Numbered from the stretch's first letter, positions 16,957 to 26,902 are shown. The stretch: 64,000 nucleotides of DNA from JANSWY01 sp965267245 (GCA_965267245.1 OZ253939.1:5766001-5830000); one strand, 5' to 3'. Translations and numbers: made by a program. Notes: generated by a model not told the origin, from the letters alone.

Positions 16957-17577
16957 TTATGGTTTGAAATCACTCAGGTTCAGATATTCGTTGCAAAAAG
17001 TGTATTCATTAGTTTGGTTAGAAGATATAATGATGGAACGGTTTCCAAGAGTGTTTATTATTTGTTCATGATACCAATTCATACCTTTTTCATCAAGGTT
17101 GGTGGTAGGTTCATCCAATAAAATAACCTCACTTTGGGTGAAAAGGGCAATTCCCAGCTTCAACCGCTGTTTCATGCCACTTGAAAAGTTCTTAATCAGT
17201 TTATTTTTCGAATTTTCCAGGTACATTTTTTCCAGAATGGATGCCCTGGATTCATCCTTGATAGGCGTTTTGAATTTAAAATGAAACGACAGAAATTCTT
17301 CCAAGGTGAACTCTTCTATCAATTGTTGTGCAGGTGAGCAGAATGAGATGTATTTATACCATATATCTGAGTCTAACTCCTTGCCGTTTTTTTGATATGT
17401 AACCTTTCCCTTATTGGCCAATTCCATGCCCATAATCAAGCGCAGTAGAGTGCTTTTACCACTCCCATTGGGTCCAATAACTGCTGTTTTGGAGCCTTCC
17501 TCGAACGTGTAATCCAGATTTTTGACGATCCAATCACTTTCGTATCTTTTCACAAGATTTTCGAGGATAACTCTCAT
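16957..17577 (-). CDS. Stand-alone ABC transporter ATPase
   Basis: A 206-aa ATPase with Walker A GPNGSGKST (residues ~36-44), signature NFSSGMKQRLKLG, Walker B VILLDEPTTNLD, and an H-loop replaced by SSNQ (SIIISSNQTNE). No permease gene accompanies it. It starts 12 bp after the stop of lpxA, so it belongs to the lipid A operon. The pairing suggests a role in lipid A or envelope transport, but an orphan ATPase of this size could serve any ABC-2 permease. The Asn in place of the H-loop His is noteworthy for catalysis. Confidence 0.85.
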   Translation of the reverse strand: MRVILENLVKRYESDWIVKNLDYTFEEGSKTAVIGPNGSGKSTLLRLIMGMELANKGKVTYQKNGKELDSDIWYKYISFCSPAQQLIEEFTLEEFLSFHFKFKTPIKDESRASILEKMYLENSKNKLIKNFSSGMKQRLKLGIALFTQSEVILLDEPTTNLDEKGMNWYHEQIINTLGNRSIIISSNQTNEYTFCNEYLNLSDFKP

Positions 17578-17589
17578 GTTTCCGATCCC

Positions 17590-18369
17590 TTATTTCAGAA
17601 AGCCTTTCATGATTCCCCGATCAGAGGTTTTGATGAAGTTAATAATTTCATCTCGCTCTCTGGAAGGCTTCATTTCTACCTGTACTTTATTGATGGCTTT
17701 GGTATTGTTCATACCACTTAGGTATATAAGCCGATAGATTTCCTGGATTTCATTGATTTTCTCACTCGTGAAGCCTCTTCTTCTTAAACCAATCGAATTA
17801 ATTCCACAATAGCTCAACGGATCCCTTCCTGCAGTTGTAAAAGGAGGTACATCTTTTTTGACAAGTGAACCACCTGATATCATCACATGAGCACCTACTT
17901 TTGTGAATTGATGAACAGCGCTGGTACCACTGATAATTGCATAATCATCTACAAAGCAGTGTCCAGCCATCTGTACACCATTACCTATGATTACATTATC
18001 TTTCACTATGCAGTCATGGGCAATGTGAGCGTATGCCATAATCAGACAACCAGAACCAACAACTGTCTTGTGTCGATCAGCAGTTCCACGGCTAACGGTA
18101 ACATACTCTCTGATAACTGTATTGTCTCCAATTTCAGCAGTTGTTTCTTCTCCCTGGAATTTCAAATCCTGAGGAACTGCACCTACCACGGCACTTGGAA
18201 ATATCTTACAATTGTTTCCTATTCTTGAGCCATATGCCACAACAGCATTTGGACCTATCCAGGTGTTTTCACCTACTACTGTATTTGCTTCTATTGTTGC
18301 GAAAGGCTCTATGATTGCGCTTTCCGCAATTTTAGCGTCCGGGTGTATATTAGCCAAGGGTTGTGTCAT
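17590..18369 (-). CDS. lpxA: UDP-N-acetylglucosamine O-acyltransferase
   Basis: A 259-aa left-handed beta-helix acyltransferase, the first step of lipid A synthesis (3-hydroxyacyl transfer from ACP to UDP-GlcNAc). Hexapeptide repeats run from the start (IHPDAKIAESAIIEPF). The conserved catalytic His segment is MAYAHIAHDC, and the C-terminal helical domain contains GINSIGLRRRGF. Its start overlaps the end of lpxC/fabZ by 4 bp. Confidence 0.97.
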   Translation of the reverse strand: MTQPLANIHPDAKIAESAIIEPFATIEANTVVGENTWIGPNAVVAYGSRIGNNCKIFPSAVVGAVPQDLKFQGEETTAEIGDNTVIREYVTVSRGTADRHKTVVGSGCLIMAYAHIAHDCIVKDNVIIGNGVQMAGHCFVDDYAIISGTSAVHQFTKVGAHVMISGGSLVKKDVPPFTTAGRDPLSYCGINSIGLRRRGFTSEKINEIQEIYRLIYLSGMNNTKAINKVQVEMKPSRERDEIINFIKTSDRGIMKGFLK

Positions 18370-19760
18370 GCGTCTTTCTTTACAATGATAGCAGTCATAG
18401 TTCCTTCACACACTAAATTGTTGCCAACAAAACCTTGTCCTTTCATTTTGGCGTATCCTCTCCTGATTGGAGCCAGCAATTCACATCTCAAAACAAGCGT
18501 ATCACCAGGAATTACCATTTTCCTAAATTTGAAATTCTCAATTCCCAAAAAATAGGTCCAGTAATTATCAGGATCCGGTACAGTATTCAATACTAGAATT
18601 CCACCAACCTGAGTCATGGCCTCTACTTGCAATACTCCTGGCATTACAGGATTCCCAGGAAAATGGCCCTGGAAAAATGGCTCGTTAAAGGTGACGTTCT
18701 TAACTCCTGCAACCTGCTCATCATCCAGATGGAAGATTTTATCGATCAATAGAAACGGATACCTGTGTGGAAGTACTTTCGCGATTTTATTGATGTCTAG
18801 TACGGGAGGAAGTTTTGGGTCGTAAAACGGAACATTAGAAGTAGAGGATTCCTCCATCATCTTTTTGATCTTCTTCGCGAATCCCACATTGGCAGCATGC
18901 CCAGGTCTTGCTGCAAGAATCTGTGCCTTGAGTGGTCTTCCTACAAGAGCAAGATCTCCCACAACATCCAGTAGTTTATGTCTCGCAGGCTCATTTTTAT
19001 GCCTTAATTCCACATTATTAAGAATGCCTTCTTTCTTCACTTCAACTTTCTTCTTATTGAAAAGTTTTGCAAGGCCATCCAGCTCATTGTCCTCAACAAC
19101 GCGATCAACAATAACAATGGCATTGTTTAGATCTCCGCCTTTTATAAGGTTGTTTTTGTAGAGCATTTCCAATTCATGAAGAAAACAGAATGTTCTGCAA
19201 GAAGCAATGTCTTCTTTAAAATCTGAAATATCATTCAATGAGGCATGCTGACTTCCAAGTACCGGTGAATTATAGTCAACCATTACAGTGATTCGATAAT
19301 CATCCAGTGGGAGTGCGGCAATTTCTACATCCCTTTCTTTGTCTCTGTAAAAAATGCTCTCTGGGATTTCGAAGAAATTCCTTTGTGCATTCTGTTCTTC
19401 CAGACCAGCTTCCTCTAGTGCTTCAATAAATTTTATGGAGCTACCATCCATAATGGGTGGTTCAGGTCCATCCAACTGGATCAAAATATTGTCAATTTCC
19501 AATCCTACAAGAGCAGCCAGAGTATGCTCTACCGTATTAACCCGAGCACCGTTCTGCTCAATTGTTGTACCTCTTGAAAGGTCCACCACATTATCAACAT
19601 CAGCATCTACGATAGGTTGACCTTCAAGGTCTACTCTTTGAAACTTAATGCCATGATTTGGTTTGGCCGGGACAAATGTCATGTTGGCCTCAACACCAGT
19701 ATGTAATCCGACTCCTGAGAGTGTTACTGGTTTTTTAATAGTATGTTGGTATAACTTCAT
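18366..19760 (-). CDS. lpxC/fabZ: Bifunctional LpxC deacetylase / FabZ dehydratase
   Basis: 464 aa. Residues 1-~300 are LpxC: TLSGVGLHTG at the start, the zinc motif VEHTLAALVG, and the second zinc region HKLLDVVGDLAL. Residues ~315-464 are FabZ: LPHRYPFLLIDKI with the catalytic His, then GHFPGNPVMPGVLQVEAM. The fusion is typical of Bacteroidota. It links lipid A deacetylation to supply of unsaturated acyl-ACP. It is the first gene of the operon that continues into lpxA and the ABC ATPase. No lpxD lies between it and the upstream HD gene. Confidence 0.97.
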   Translation of the reverse strand: MKLYQHTIKKPVTLSGVGLHTGVEANMTFVPAKPNHGIKFQRVDLEGQPIVDADVDNVVDLSRGTTIEQNGARVNTVEHTLAALVGLEIDNILIQLDGPEPPIMDGSSIKFIEALEEAGLEEQNAQRNFFEIPESIFYRDKERDVEIAALPLDDYRITVMVDYNSPVLGSQHASLNDISDFKEDIASCRTFCFLHELEMLYKNNLIKGGDLNNAIVIVDRVVEDNELDGLAKLFNKKKVEVKKEGILNNVELRHKNEPARHKLLDVVGDLALVGRPLKAQILAARPGHAANVGFAKKIKKMMEESSTSNVPFYDPKLPPVLDINKIAKVLPHRYPFLLIDKIFHLDDEQVAGVKNVTFNEPFFQGHFPGNPVMPGVLQVEAMTQVGGILVLNTVPDPDNYWTYFLGIENFKFRKMVIPGDTLVLRCELLAPIRRGYAKMKGQGFVGNNLVCEGTMTAIIVKKDA

Positions 19761-19832
19761 TTTCTAAACCGAAGCAATTTTAGATTTAAGCTTGTTAGCA
19801 AAGATTTTTTCCTATTTAAGAGTTATTGCCGC

Positions 19833-21068
19833 TCAGGAGGGCAAAGATATATGTTTGGGCCAACACAGGTAGTATTTCTTAACAATTTTGCTCATTGCTT
19901 TGATGTTGGGTAGATCTGTTGCTTGCGCTACGTCCACTATTTCGCCCTTTTTTGTTAGGATATTAATTGATTGACCTTTACTGATATAGGCGGAATTGCT
20001 AATTTTTCCCTTGCTAACAAAATAGCTGGCATCTGCTCTGGAAAACTCATAGGACCTGGATATTTCTGTCAACAAAGCTTCTCTTTGAGATTTGTCGTGC
20101 TTTTCATTTTTCAGGTCAATCTGAAATAATTTCCGGTTCAACAACATGGTACTGAGTATGGCGAGCACCTGGTCTTCATGATTAGACCAAAATTTCAAAG
20201 CACTCCAAATGTCATTGTCATCGAGCAGTGTGAAAACCTCAATAATATCAGGATCTTCAAGGAAATCAGCCGCTGAAATATCCCTTTCAAGGAAGAATTG
20301 AAAGGCTGGTGTAGCGGCAAGAGATTCTCCTGATTCTGTTAATTTCCTGGCTCTCTTTATTATTTCAATGAGCATACTTTCTGCACTGACCGAAGTTTTG
20401 TGCAGGTAAACCTGCCAATACATCAGTCTTCTGGCTGATAAGAAGTTTTCTATACTATAAATGGCCTTCTCTTCAACGACAATCTCATCATTGACGATGT
20501 TGAGCATCTTAATAATTCGATCCGCCCCAATAGTGCCTTCCTGAACTCCTGTAAAAAAACTATCACGTTTCAGGTAGTCAATTCTATCCACATCTAATTG
20601 GCTGGATACCAGTTGATGTAAAAATGGTCGTTTATAGGTTCCTGTAAATATTTGGATGGACAGATCGAGTGCTCCATTGAATTGTTCATTGAGCCTATGA
20701 ATTATTTTGAGTGAGATATCCTCATGTTTGATGCCTCTCAATAGACTAAATTCCAGGGTGTGCGAAAATGGCCCGTGACCAATGTCATGTAACAATATCG
20801 CAACAAGTGCAGCTTCATATTCTTCTTCTGAAATTTCATTTCCCTTGCTTCGGAGATTGTCTAAAGTGATCATCATCAGGTGCATAGCCCCAAGTGCGTG
20901 ATGAAATCTGGTATGAAGTGCCCCGGGATAAACGAACTCTGTGAGCCCAAGTTGTTTGATGCGGCGGAGGCGCTGGAAATAAGGATGATTAATTATATCA
21001 AATATTAATCCGCTATATACCGTTATGAATCCGTAAACCGGATCATTGAATATTTTCTTTTTGTTCAA
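19833..21068 (-). CDS. HD-domain phosphohydrolase (dGTPase-like)
   Basis: A 411-aa HD-superfamily hydrolase. The metal-binding set is complete: RFHHALGAMHL early, then LLHDIGHGPFSHTLE with the HD pair, and LDVDRIDYLKRD for the final Asp. Proteins of this group resemble dNTP triphosphohydrolases. In Bacteroidota this gene often heads the lipid A cluster. Here it stands 72 bp upstream of lpxC/fabZ on the same strand and is divergent from porX. Confidence 0.9.
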   Translation of the reverse strand: MNKKKIFNDPVYGFITVYSGLIFDIINHPYFQRLRRIKQLGLTEFVYPGALHTRFHHALGAMHLMMITLDNLRSKGNEISEEEYEAALVAILLHDIGHGPFSHTLEFSLLRGIKHEDISLKIIHRLNEQFNGALDLSIQIFTGTYKRPFLHQLVSSQLDVDRIDYLKRDSFFTGVQEGTIGADRIIKMLNIVNDEIVVEEKAIYSIENFLSARRLMYWQVYLHKTSVSAESMLIEIIKRARKLTESGESLAATPAFQFFLERDISAADFLEDPDIIEVFTLLDDNDIWSALKFWSNHEDQVLAILSTMLLNRKLFQIDLKNEKHDKSQREALLTEISRSYEFSRADASYFVSKGKISNSAYISKGQSINILTKKGEIVDVAQATDLPNIKAMSKIVKKYYLCWPKHISLPS

Positions 21069-21115
21069 AGTTTGTTCCTTATTTTTATACTCAATCTAAA
21101 ACCAGATATTGCTTT

Positions 21116-22666
21116 ATGCAAAACTATAAGATTTTATGGGCCGATGATGAGATCGACCTTTTAAAACCACATATACTTTTTTTGAATAACAAAGGCTATG
21201 ATGTGACACCTGTACCAAGTGGAGCGGATGCCTTACAAGAAATAGATCATAACCAATTCGATATTGTCTTTCTGGATGAGAACATGCCTGGGATGACTGG
21301 ATTGGAGACATTGAATTATATCAAATCTACTCACCCCAATATCCCGGTGGTCATGATTACTAAAAGTGAGGAGGAGCAAATCATGGAGGAGGCAATAGGC
21401 GCGAAGATTGCAGATTACCTGATCAAGCCCCTCAATCCGAATCAGATCTTGCTTTCGGTAAAGAAAATCCTGGATAACAGACGATTGATTGCTGAGAAAA
21501 CCAATATGGGCTATCAGCAGGATTTCAGACGACTGAGCATGGCGTTTTCAGATCAGATGGATTTTCAGGAATGGGCTGATATTTATAAGAAACTTGTGTA
21601 CTGGGACATTGAAATCGATAGATCGCCAGATAAAAGTATGGCCGAGATATTAAAGGATCAGAAATCAGAGGCCAATTCATACTTTTCCAGGTTTATTGAA
21701 GATAATTATGAGGATTGGCTCAACGATCCCAACATTGAACGCCCAGTAATGTCTCATCAGGTGATGAGTAAGAAGGTATTTCCTGAACTTAATGGAGAGC
21801 CTGTATTCTTCATTGTCATTGATAATCTGAGGTATGATCAATGGGAGATGATCGAACCAGAAGTGGCCAATCTGTTTAACATTGTCTCTGAGGACAGTTA
21901 TTACTCAATTTTACCAACGACAACCGCCTATGCCAGAAATGCGATCTTTTCAGGAATGCTTCCTAATGATATGGCACGACATCACCCTGATATTTGGGTA
22001 GGAGAGGACAATGATGATGGTAAAAACAATTATGAAGAAGACTTTTTGGTGAGACAACTCGCCAGGGAACACCTGGATATTCGTGCCACCTATCATAAGA
22101 TTATCAGAGCACACGAAGGAAGGACCCTGGTTGATAATTATAAGAATTTGTTGGATTATGACCTAGTGTCAATTGTTTTCAATTTTGTTGATATGATGTC
22201 ACACGCGAGAACTGACATGCAAATGATCCGTGAGCTTGCTCCAGATGAATCGGCCTATAGAAGTTTAACCGTAAGCTGGTTCACTCATTCCAGTCTTTAT
22301 GATTTGTTATATGCGTTGTCCAATGAAAAAGTAAAAGTGATCATTACCACAGATCATGGAACGATACGGGTAAAGAAACCTTTCAAGATAATTGGTGATA
22401 GAAATACGAATACCAATTTAAGATACAAGCTAGGCAAGAACCTTGCCTATGACGATGAGGATGTTTTTACCTGTAGAAAACCTGAGAGACTGTTCCTACC
22501 GAAGCAAAATGTTTCTACTTCTTATGCATTTGCCATTGAAGATTATTTCTTTGCCTATCCAAACAACTATAACCATTATGTGAATTATTACAAGGATACC
22601 TTTCAGCATGGTGGGATTAGTTTAGAGGAAATGATTATACCAATTATCACATTGCAACCTAAATAA
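21116..22666 (+). CDS. porX: T9SS response regulator PorX (receiver + PglZ/alkaline phosphatase-like domain)
   Basis: 516 aa. Residues 1-~120 are a CheY-like receiver (WADDEIDLL acidic pair, phospho-Asp in FLDENMPGM, MITKSEEE, YLIKPLNP). The C-terminal ~300 residues are a PglZ/alkaline-phosphatase-superfamily domain (FFIVIDNLRYDQW, TTTAYARNAIFSG, IITTDHGT). In Porphyromonas PorX works with the histidine kinase PorY and the ECF sigma factor SigP to control T9SS genes, and the phosphatase-like domain acts on nucleotides. No porY gene is in the window. The stop overlaps the start of tsaE by one base. Confidence 0.95.
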   Translation: MQNYKILWADDEIDLLKPHILFLNNKGYDVTPVPSGADALQEIDHNQFDIVFLDENMPGMTGLETLNYIKSTHPNIPVVMITKSEEEQIMEEAIGAKIADYLIKPLNPNQILLSVKKILDNRRLIAEKTNMGYQQDFRRLSMAFSDQMDFQEWADIYKKLVYWDIEIDRSPDKSMAEILKDQKSEANSYFSRFIEDNYEDWLNDPNIERPVMSHQVMSKKVFPELNGEPVFFIVIDNLRYDQWEMIEPEVANLFNIVSEDSYYSILPTTTAYARNAIFSGMLPNDMARHHPDIWVGEDNDDGKNNYEEDFLVRQLAREHLDIRATYHKIIRAHEGRTLVDNYKNLLDYDLVSIVFNFVDMMSHARTDMQMIRELAPDESAYRSLTVSWFTHSSLYDLLYALSNEKVKVIITTDHGTIRVKKPFKIIGDRNTNTNLRYKLGKNLAYDDEDVFTCRKPERLFLPKQNVSTSYAFAIEDYFFAYPNNYNHYVNYYKDTFQHGGISLEEMIIPIITLQPK

Positions 22667-23103
22667 TGCAGTTTCAAAATATTACCCTTGATGACCTGGA
22701 TAAAATTGCAAACTATTTGGTCAGTCATCATTCTGATACACCAATATGGCTTTTTCAGGGTGAAATGGGGGCTGGTAAAACCACATTGATCAAAAGTATT
22801 TGTGATCTTAAACGAGTAGTGGATAATGTGAGTAGCCCTACTTTTAGTATAGTTAATGAGTATTTAACTGATGAAGATGAAGTATTATATCATTTTGATT
22901 TTTACCGTATAGAAGATGAGAAAGAGGCGGTGGATATTGGAGTTGATGAATATTTTTATTCCCGAGATTTATGCTTAATTGAGTGGTCAGAAAGAATACC
23001 TTCCCTTATTCCTGATGAATACGTCGAAATAAATATTAAATTAGGGGATAGTAATGAACGCAATTTTTTTGTAACAAAGCATGGTGGAGAAGATAAAATC
23101 TGA
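22666..23103 (+). CDS. tsaE: tRNA threonylcarbamoyladenosine biosynthesis ATPase TsaE
   Basis: A 145-aa TsaE P-loop protein: Walker A GEMGAGKTT (residues ~26-34), then SSPTFSIVNEY and YHFDFYRI, then the conserved CLIEWSERI. It supports the TsaBD complex in forming t6A37 on ANN-decoding tRNAs. It is embedded between porX (1-bp overlap) and ald (23-bp overlap), so all three are probably translated from one mRNA. Confidence 0.95.
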   Translation: MQFQNITLDDLDKIANYLVSHHSDTPIWLFQGEMGAGKTTLIKSICDLKRVVDNVSSPTFSIVNEYLTDEDEVLYHFDFYRIEDEKEAVDIGVDEYFYSRDLCLIEWSERIPSLIPDEYVEINIKLGDSNERNFFVTKHGGEDKI

Positions 23104-24304
23104 GGTAGAGTCACTTGCGAAAGGTGCATTATATCCTCAGGAAGCACTTGCCAAAGTAAAGGAGAGTAAAGGTCACTTATTCATTGGGATACCCCAGGAA
23201 ATTTCACACCAGGAGAACAGGGTCGCACTAAAACCTGAGTCGGTCAATGTGCTTACCAATAATGGTCACAAAGTTTGGGTGGAAACCGGGGCAGGTGTGT
23301 CCTCCAATTATTCTGATAAGGACTATAGTGAGGCAGGAGCTAAAATCATCTACGATAGAAAAGAAGTATTTCAGGCAGACATTGTTTTAAAAGTAGAGCC
23401 TCCTACAATGGAGGAAATAGAACTACTCAAGGAGGGAATTACTTTAATCTCAGCCTTTCAGTCAGGTAGCCAATCCACTGATTACATTATAGGACTTAAT
23501 AAAAAGAAGGTAACGGCATTGGCCTACGAGTTTATCGAGGATAAAGTAGGAGGCTTGCCATTAGTCCGTGCGATGAGTGAAATTGCAGGAAGTACCGTAA
23601 TGTTAATTGCCGCTGAATATTTGAGCAATAGCAGCATTGGTCAGGGTATAATATTAGGCGGTATTACTGGAGTTCCTCCAACAAAAGTTGTGATTCTTGG
23701 AGCTGGAACCGTTGCGGAATATGCTTCCCGTGCCGCCCTCGGTTTGGGTGCTGATATAGTCGTTTATGACAACCATGTTTATAAATTGAGGCGTCTAAAA
23801 CACGCGCTTGGTCACCAGGTACATACCTCAACGTTTGATAATGCGGCATTGTCAAAGTCTCTCGAAGAAGCGGATGTGGTGATAGGAGCTATAAGAGCCG
23901 AGAAAGGAAGAAATCTTCAGGTGGTTTCTGATGAAATGGTTTCCAAAATGAAACCTGGAGCTGTAATAGTGGACGTTAGCATTGACCAGGGAGGGTGTAT
24001 TGAAACCTCTGAAACTACTACTCATAAGAAACCCATTTTTACCAAGTATGATGTCATTCATTATTGTGTACCAAATATAGCCTCCAGAGTATCTCGTACG
24101 GCAACAAATGCTCTGAGCAATATCTTCACACCTATTTTGCTCCAGATATCAGAATCAGGAGGGGTTCAGGATATGATATTCAGTCATAAGTGGTTTATGA
24201 AAGGAGTTTATTGCCATCGCGGAAGTCTTACAAATGTGCATCTGGCCAGGAAGTATAACCTTGGTTATAAAGACCTGAACTTACTTATTGCGGCCAGGTT
24301 TTGA
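23081..24304 (+). CDS. ald: Alanine dehydrogenase
   Basis: A 407-aa NAD-dependent alanine dehydrogenase/PNT family enzyme. The substrate domain carries GIPQEISHQENRVALKP with the conserved Arg and Lys. The Rossmann motif is VVILGAGTVAEYA. The signature VIVDVSIDQGGCIET and the CVPNIASRVSRTAT segment follow. It oxidises alanine to pyruvate and ammonia or the reverse. It begins inside tsaE (23-bp overlap) and ends one base from the convergent permease gene. The N-terminal ~28 residues precede the usual family start, as is common in Bacteroidota. Confidence 0.95.
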   Translation: MVEKIKSEVESLAKGALYPQEALAKVKESKGHLFIGIPQEISHQENRVALKPESVNVLTNNGHKVWVETGAGVSSNYSDKDYSEAGAKIIYDRKEVFQADIVLKVEPPTMEEIELLKEGITLISAFQSGSQSTDYIIGLNKKKVTALAYEFIEDKVGGLPLVRAMSEIAGSTVMLIAAEYLSNSSIGQGIILGGITGVPPTKVVILGAGTVAEYASRAALGLGADIVVYDNHVYKLRRLKHALGHQVHTSTFDNAALSKSLEEADVVIGAIRAEKGRNLQVVSDEMVSKMKPGAVIVDVSIDQGGCIETSETTTHKKPIFTKYDVIHYCVPNIASRVSRTATNALSNIFTPILLQISESGGVQDMIFSHKWFMKGVYCHRGSLTNVHLARKYNLGYKDLNLLIAARF

Positions 24305-26902
24305 TCATTCATTTCGAATACTTTCAGTAGGGTTGGCTATTGCTGACTGTCGGGTTTTGAGAATTACTGTGACTAGCGCAATCAAGACTGCTAGAATTCC
24401 TCCCAGTATGAATATGTACCAGAAATCCATCACCTGAATACGGTAAGCAAAAGCCTTTAACCAGTTATTCATAAAGTAAAAACATACCGGAAACGCGACT
24501 ATCGAAGCTAAACCAACAAGTAAAAGAAACTCTTTCGAGATTAAGCTCAATAACTCGATAATATTGGCCCCCAGTATTTTTCTGATCCCTAATTCCTTTT
24601 GTCTTCTTTGTGAAGCGTATGCGGCAAGGCCAAATATTCCAAGGCAAGCAAGAAAGATTGAAATACCGGAGAAAACACTGAATAACCTGGCTTGAATTCG
24701 CTCTTCTTCATAAAGTCTGGCCAATTTATCATCCAGAAAATCATACTGTAATGGAAAGCCGGGAGAAAGTTCGCGATAAATTTCATCTATCGATATGATA
24801 GCGTTTTTCAGGTCTCTTCCATCAAGCTTCACAGCGAGCCTACCACCAAAATTTTCACCAGCAATTATGGCAAGAGGTTCAATTTCATCTTTTAATGATG
24901 TGAAATGATAATCTTTCACCACACCAATTATTTTTCTCTCCAGACCATTCCATGATGGGAGTTTTACATTTTTTCCAATAGCTTCATGTGCAGGAATTCC
25001 CAGTTCTGCCAGTGCTTTTTCGTTGATCAGCATACCATTGAGTGCCTCGGTTTGTATAGCTGAATTGAAATTGCTCCCTTCCATAACATCAATATCAAAT
25101 ACGTTAATGTATGATGTGTCACAAAAAACAGTTCTGAATCTGAAATCTCCTTCTACACCTGCTACATGAAAGACAGTTACATCATGAAATCCACCAGGTT
25201 CTCCGGAAGTATTAGAAACAGATTTTACATGTGGATTGGCTTGCAATTCCTTAATGAATGTGCCTTTATTTTGCCTAATCTCCTGATTGTATAGTCGGAT
25301 AACTGCAATCGCTTCTTTGTCAAATCCTAGTGATTTATTGTTGAGGTAACTATTTTGAATCGAGATCAATGCTGTGGCAATGATCAGGAAGATTGATATG
25401 CAAAATTGAAGAACAACAAGTCCCTTTCTCAGATAGGCTTTTTTGCCACTATCCAACTTACCTTTCAAGATCGCAACTGGCTTGAAGGATGTTATTAATA
25501 CAGCCGGATAAACTCCTGATGTTACAAGAATTACCATCAGAATAACCAAAATGAAAATCCCTAATTGTGGACTCCACCAATTGATGTTTAGATCAAGGTC
25601 AAAGAACATTTGGAATGTAGGCGCTATCGAATAACACAAACCAATGGATATTCCGATAGAGAATAGAATAATCAGGGAGGACTCTCCGAGAAACTGAAGG
25701 ACTAACCTGCCTTTTTGAACCCCCAGAACCTTCCGGATGCCTACTTCTTTTGTTCTAAGAAATGATTGGGCTATTGAAAGATTAACATAGTTGAAGCATG
25801 CGATAAAGAGGATAGCGATAGAGACCAAAACAAGGGTAATGACCGCATTAAAATTTCCATGAAGAGCTGGATCATATCGGGTATCATGATTGAAATAAAT
25901 ATCTTTTAGAGGTTCGAGGGTTAGCCCAATTGGGAATCCTGTTCTTTTGAAGTCCTCGCCAAAATATTTCTCCATGAAACCTGATAGTTGATTATCCACA
26001 TTTTCTGCCACCTGAGGGGAAGAAAGCTTCACGTAAGTCATCAAATTGTTATTCCACCAATCCTTGAACCAATCAAATTGCTCATAGGTCTCAATGGACG
26101 CTACAAAATCAAAGTTGATATGGGTTTTAGCTGGCAAATCATCCATTACACCTGATACGATGAAAGTAAACATGTTGTCAGCCTTGATCTCTTTTCCGAT
26201 AGGGTTTTCATTTCCAAAATATTTGATGGCCATTTCTTTGCTGATTACAGCGGAGTTTGGTTTTGTCAGCACCATTTTAGGATCTCCTTGCAGAAGAGGG
26301 TAGGAGAAGAATTCAAAGAAGTTGGCATCAGCCATGATGATTCGATTCTCAAAAAACTTCTTATCACCCACACTGATTAATCCAGACTCGTTCAATACTC
26401 TGGTAGCAGAAGTAATGGCACTTGGGAAATCATTCTTTAAGGCCTTGGCAAATGGACCTGAAGTCACACCAATTTTGTAAGGAGTGGCATTTACTTCCGA
26501 TTTTCTTATGACACGAAAGATCCTGTCACCGTCCGCATGAAATGAGTCAGTGGTGAGTTCTGAATAAATGTAAAAGTAGAGCATAATGGATGCTACCAGA
26601 CCCACCGTGAATCCAAGTATACTGATAATGGTGCTGGACTTGTGTCTGCTGAGACTTCTAAGCGTTACAATAGGATTGAATACAAACATAGGACTTGATT
26701 TTTGAGTTTTGACGGATTTGAGTGTTGAGAGTCGCAAGTAATTAAGCACCTGGACCCAGTATTTGAGTTTTGAAAAGTTTGAATCCTGGTTTTCGAAGTA
26801 ATATTCTTCCAGGTCACCTTGTAGTTCTTCCACCAACTCCTCTTTGCAGAGCCATCTAATAAGTCTCAATGAGAATTTCGGTGGGTGAACTGATTTAGGC
26901 AC
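24305..26902 (-). CDS. MacB/FtsX-type ABC permease with PadR-associated prefix domain
   Basis: 865 aa from a GTG start that overlaps padR by 8 bp. The first ~70 residues form the permease prefix domain found in PadR-linked transporters (RWLCKEELVEELQGDLEE). Two MacB periplasmic-domain/FtsX modules follow: transmembrane helix at ~90-115 (TIISILGFTVGLVASIM), periplasmic region, helices with VGIRKVLGVQKGRL, then a second half ending in ELGIRKILGANI and helices. There is no ATPase domain, so a separate ATPase is needed. Likely antimicrobial-peptide or lipid efflux under PadR control. Confidence 0.88.
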   Translation of the reverse strand: MPKSVHPPKFSLRLIRWLCKEELVEELQGDLEEYYFENQDSNFSKLKYWVQVLNYLRLSTLKSVKTQKSSPMFVFNPIVTLRSLSRHKSSTIISILGFTVGLVASIMLYFYIYSELTTDSFHADGDRIFRVIRKSEVNATPYKIGVTSGPFAKALKNDFPSAITSATRVLNESGLISVGDKKFFENRIIMADANFFEFFSYPLLQGDPKMVLTKPNSAVISKEMAIKYFGNENPIGKEIKADNMFTFIVSGVMDDLPAKTHINFDFVASIETYEQFDWFKDWWNNNLMTYVKLSSPQVAENVDNQLSGFMEKYFGEDFKRTGFPIGLTLEPLKDIYFNHDTRYDPALHGNFNAVITLVLVSIAILFIACFNYVNLSIAQSFLRTKEVGIRKVLGVQKGRLVLQFLGESSLIILFSIGISIGLCYSIAPTFQMFFDLDLNINWWSPQLGIFILVILMVILVTSGVYPAVLITSFKPVAILKGKLDSGKKAYLRKGLVVLQFCISIFLIIATALISIQNSYLNNKSLGFDKEAIAVIRLYNQEIRQNKGTFIKELQANPHVKSVSNTSGEPGGFHDVTVFHVAGVEGDFRFRTVFCDTSYINVFDIDVMEGSNFNSAIQTEALNGMLINEKALAELGIPAHEAIGKNVKLPSWNGLERKIIGVVKDYHFTSLKDEIEPLAIIAGENFGGRLAVKLDGRDLKNAIISIDEIYRELSPGFPLQYDFLDDKLARLYEEERIQARLFSVFSGISIFLACLGIFGLAAYASQRRQKELGIRKILGANIIELLSLISKEFLLLVGLASIVAFPVCFYFMNNWLKAFAYRIQVMDFWYIFILGGILAVLIALVTVILKTRQSAIANPTESIRNE

